A stretch of 30,102 nucleotides of DNA from Ophiothrix spiculata (taxonomy: Eukaryota; Echinodermata; Ophiuroidea; Amphilepidida; Ophiotrichidae), in the NCBI GenBank assembly GCA_000969725.1, contig JXSR01S043146.1; one strand, written 5' to 3'. The translations under genes were made by a program, and so were the position numbers. Below are positions 29,920-30,102 of this stretch, piece by piece. The notes under the pieces were generated by a model, which was not told where the DNA came from, ran no database searches, and saw only the letters and a list, made by a program, of their open reading frames with translations. Position 1 is the stretch's first letter; every line of letters begins with the position of its first letter.

Positions 29920-30060
29920 TAGTTAGGGGGCTGGCATTTTCTTCGGAAGGGGGGGGTCCCAAATATACTGGGGGGGGTCATAGATTTTTTGACATGAAAA
30001 TAGGGGGGGGTCATAAAATTGTTTCATCCAAAGTAGGGGGGGTCTCAAAAAAATATTAAT
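29920..30060. repeat. G-rich degenerate tandem repeat
   Basis: The word 'ggggggggtc' followed by 'ataaa/caaa' recurs four times at 30-45 base spacing ('gggggggtcccaaa', 'gggggggtcatag', 'gggggggtcataaa', 'ggggggtctcaaa'). Confidence 0.6.
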
Positions 30061-30102
30061 ATTTTGTGGTTGATTATACAAATATCAGGGTTTTATATCG
30101 AT

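Noticed and set aside
1..30102. Search for bacterial-type features (operons, Shine-Dalgarno sites, CRISPR arrays, rRNA)
   Set aside because: Splice structure and repeat content are clearly those of animal nuclear DNA. No regularly spaced array or rRNA-like sequence is seen.

Overview
The window is nuclear DNA of an animal, not a prokaryote. Coding sequence is broken into short exons of about 50-280 bases. The introns are long and AT-rich with GT-AG borders, and repeats fill almost all the remaining space. Motifs such as 'taggcctacatgta' and the mix of hAT-, mariner- and Mutator-like non-autonomous elements fit a marine invertebrate deuterostome (echinoderm or hemichordate). That placement is a low-confidence inference.

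Minus-strand gene (1284-17983, probable 5'UTR exon ending at 20771). By hand splicing I assembled 17 coding exons covering about 890 residues. The predicted protein starts with a C2H2 zinc finger and then carries the hallmark blocks of Plavaka-type, CACTA-related transposases: WYPYESQ..HNPQRP, EIREMWQAKKW, YSDDTSGNKSKK, LPREENHKLHNIHFLSTSN, LADNPRAS, PIEVLHTISLGVVKY, GRDFKAW, KPKVHYLTHLG, CESWNG..YSNHQSPSRD. All exon phases agree except at one junction (exon 2/3). There is no internal stop, and no transposon termini flank the gene closely. An intact transposase spread over 16 introns most simply reads as a host gene derived from a transposase, that is, a domestication candidate.

Plus-strand gene A is interleaved in antisense with the gene above. 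It has a good internal coding exon at 10565-10719 and a terminal exon at 13668-13727, with a weak upstream candidate at 1180-1226. The product is unrecognised. A possible poly(A) signal lies at 14125.

Plus-strand gene B (21301 to beyond the right edge) has four phase-consistent coding exons: 21301-21553, 26699-26859, 28844-28930 and 29753-29881. The first 210 residues are an acidic, serine-rich, NLS-bearing N-terminus, then a coiled coil, then a charged segment. I do not recognise the family. It starts about 530 bases from the putative first exon of the minus-strand gene, so the two probably share a divergent promoter at 20772-21300.

The rest is transposon debris, much of it with readable ends and target-site duplications. 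This includes a 676-bp element with 6-bp TSD (1719-2394) and a Mutator-like element (about 9102-10389) holding a nested 483-bp hAT-type MITE with 8-bp TSD (9880-10362). There are three or four copies of a small MITE family with CAGRGATG ends and 6-bp TSD, two TA-flanked mariner-like elements (22571-23648, 25126-25782), a 1.1-kb foldback element (27041-28141), several hairpin MITEs, tRNA-derived SINE-like units and one non-LTR retrotransposon remnant.
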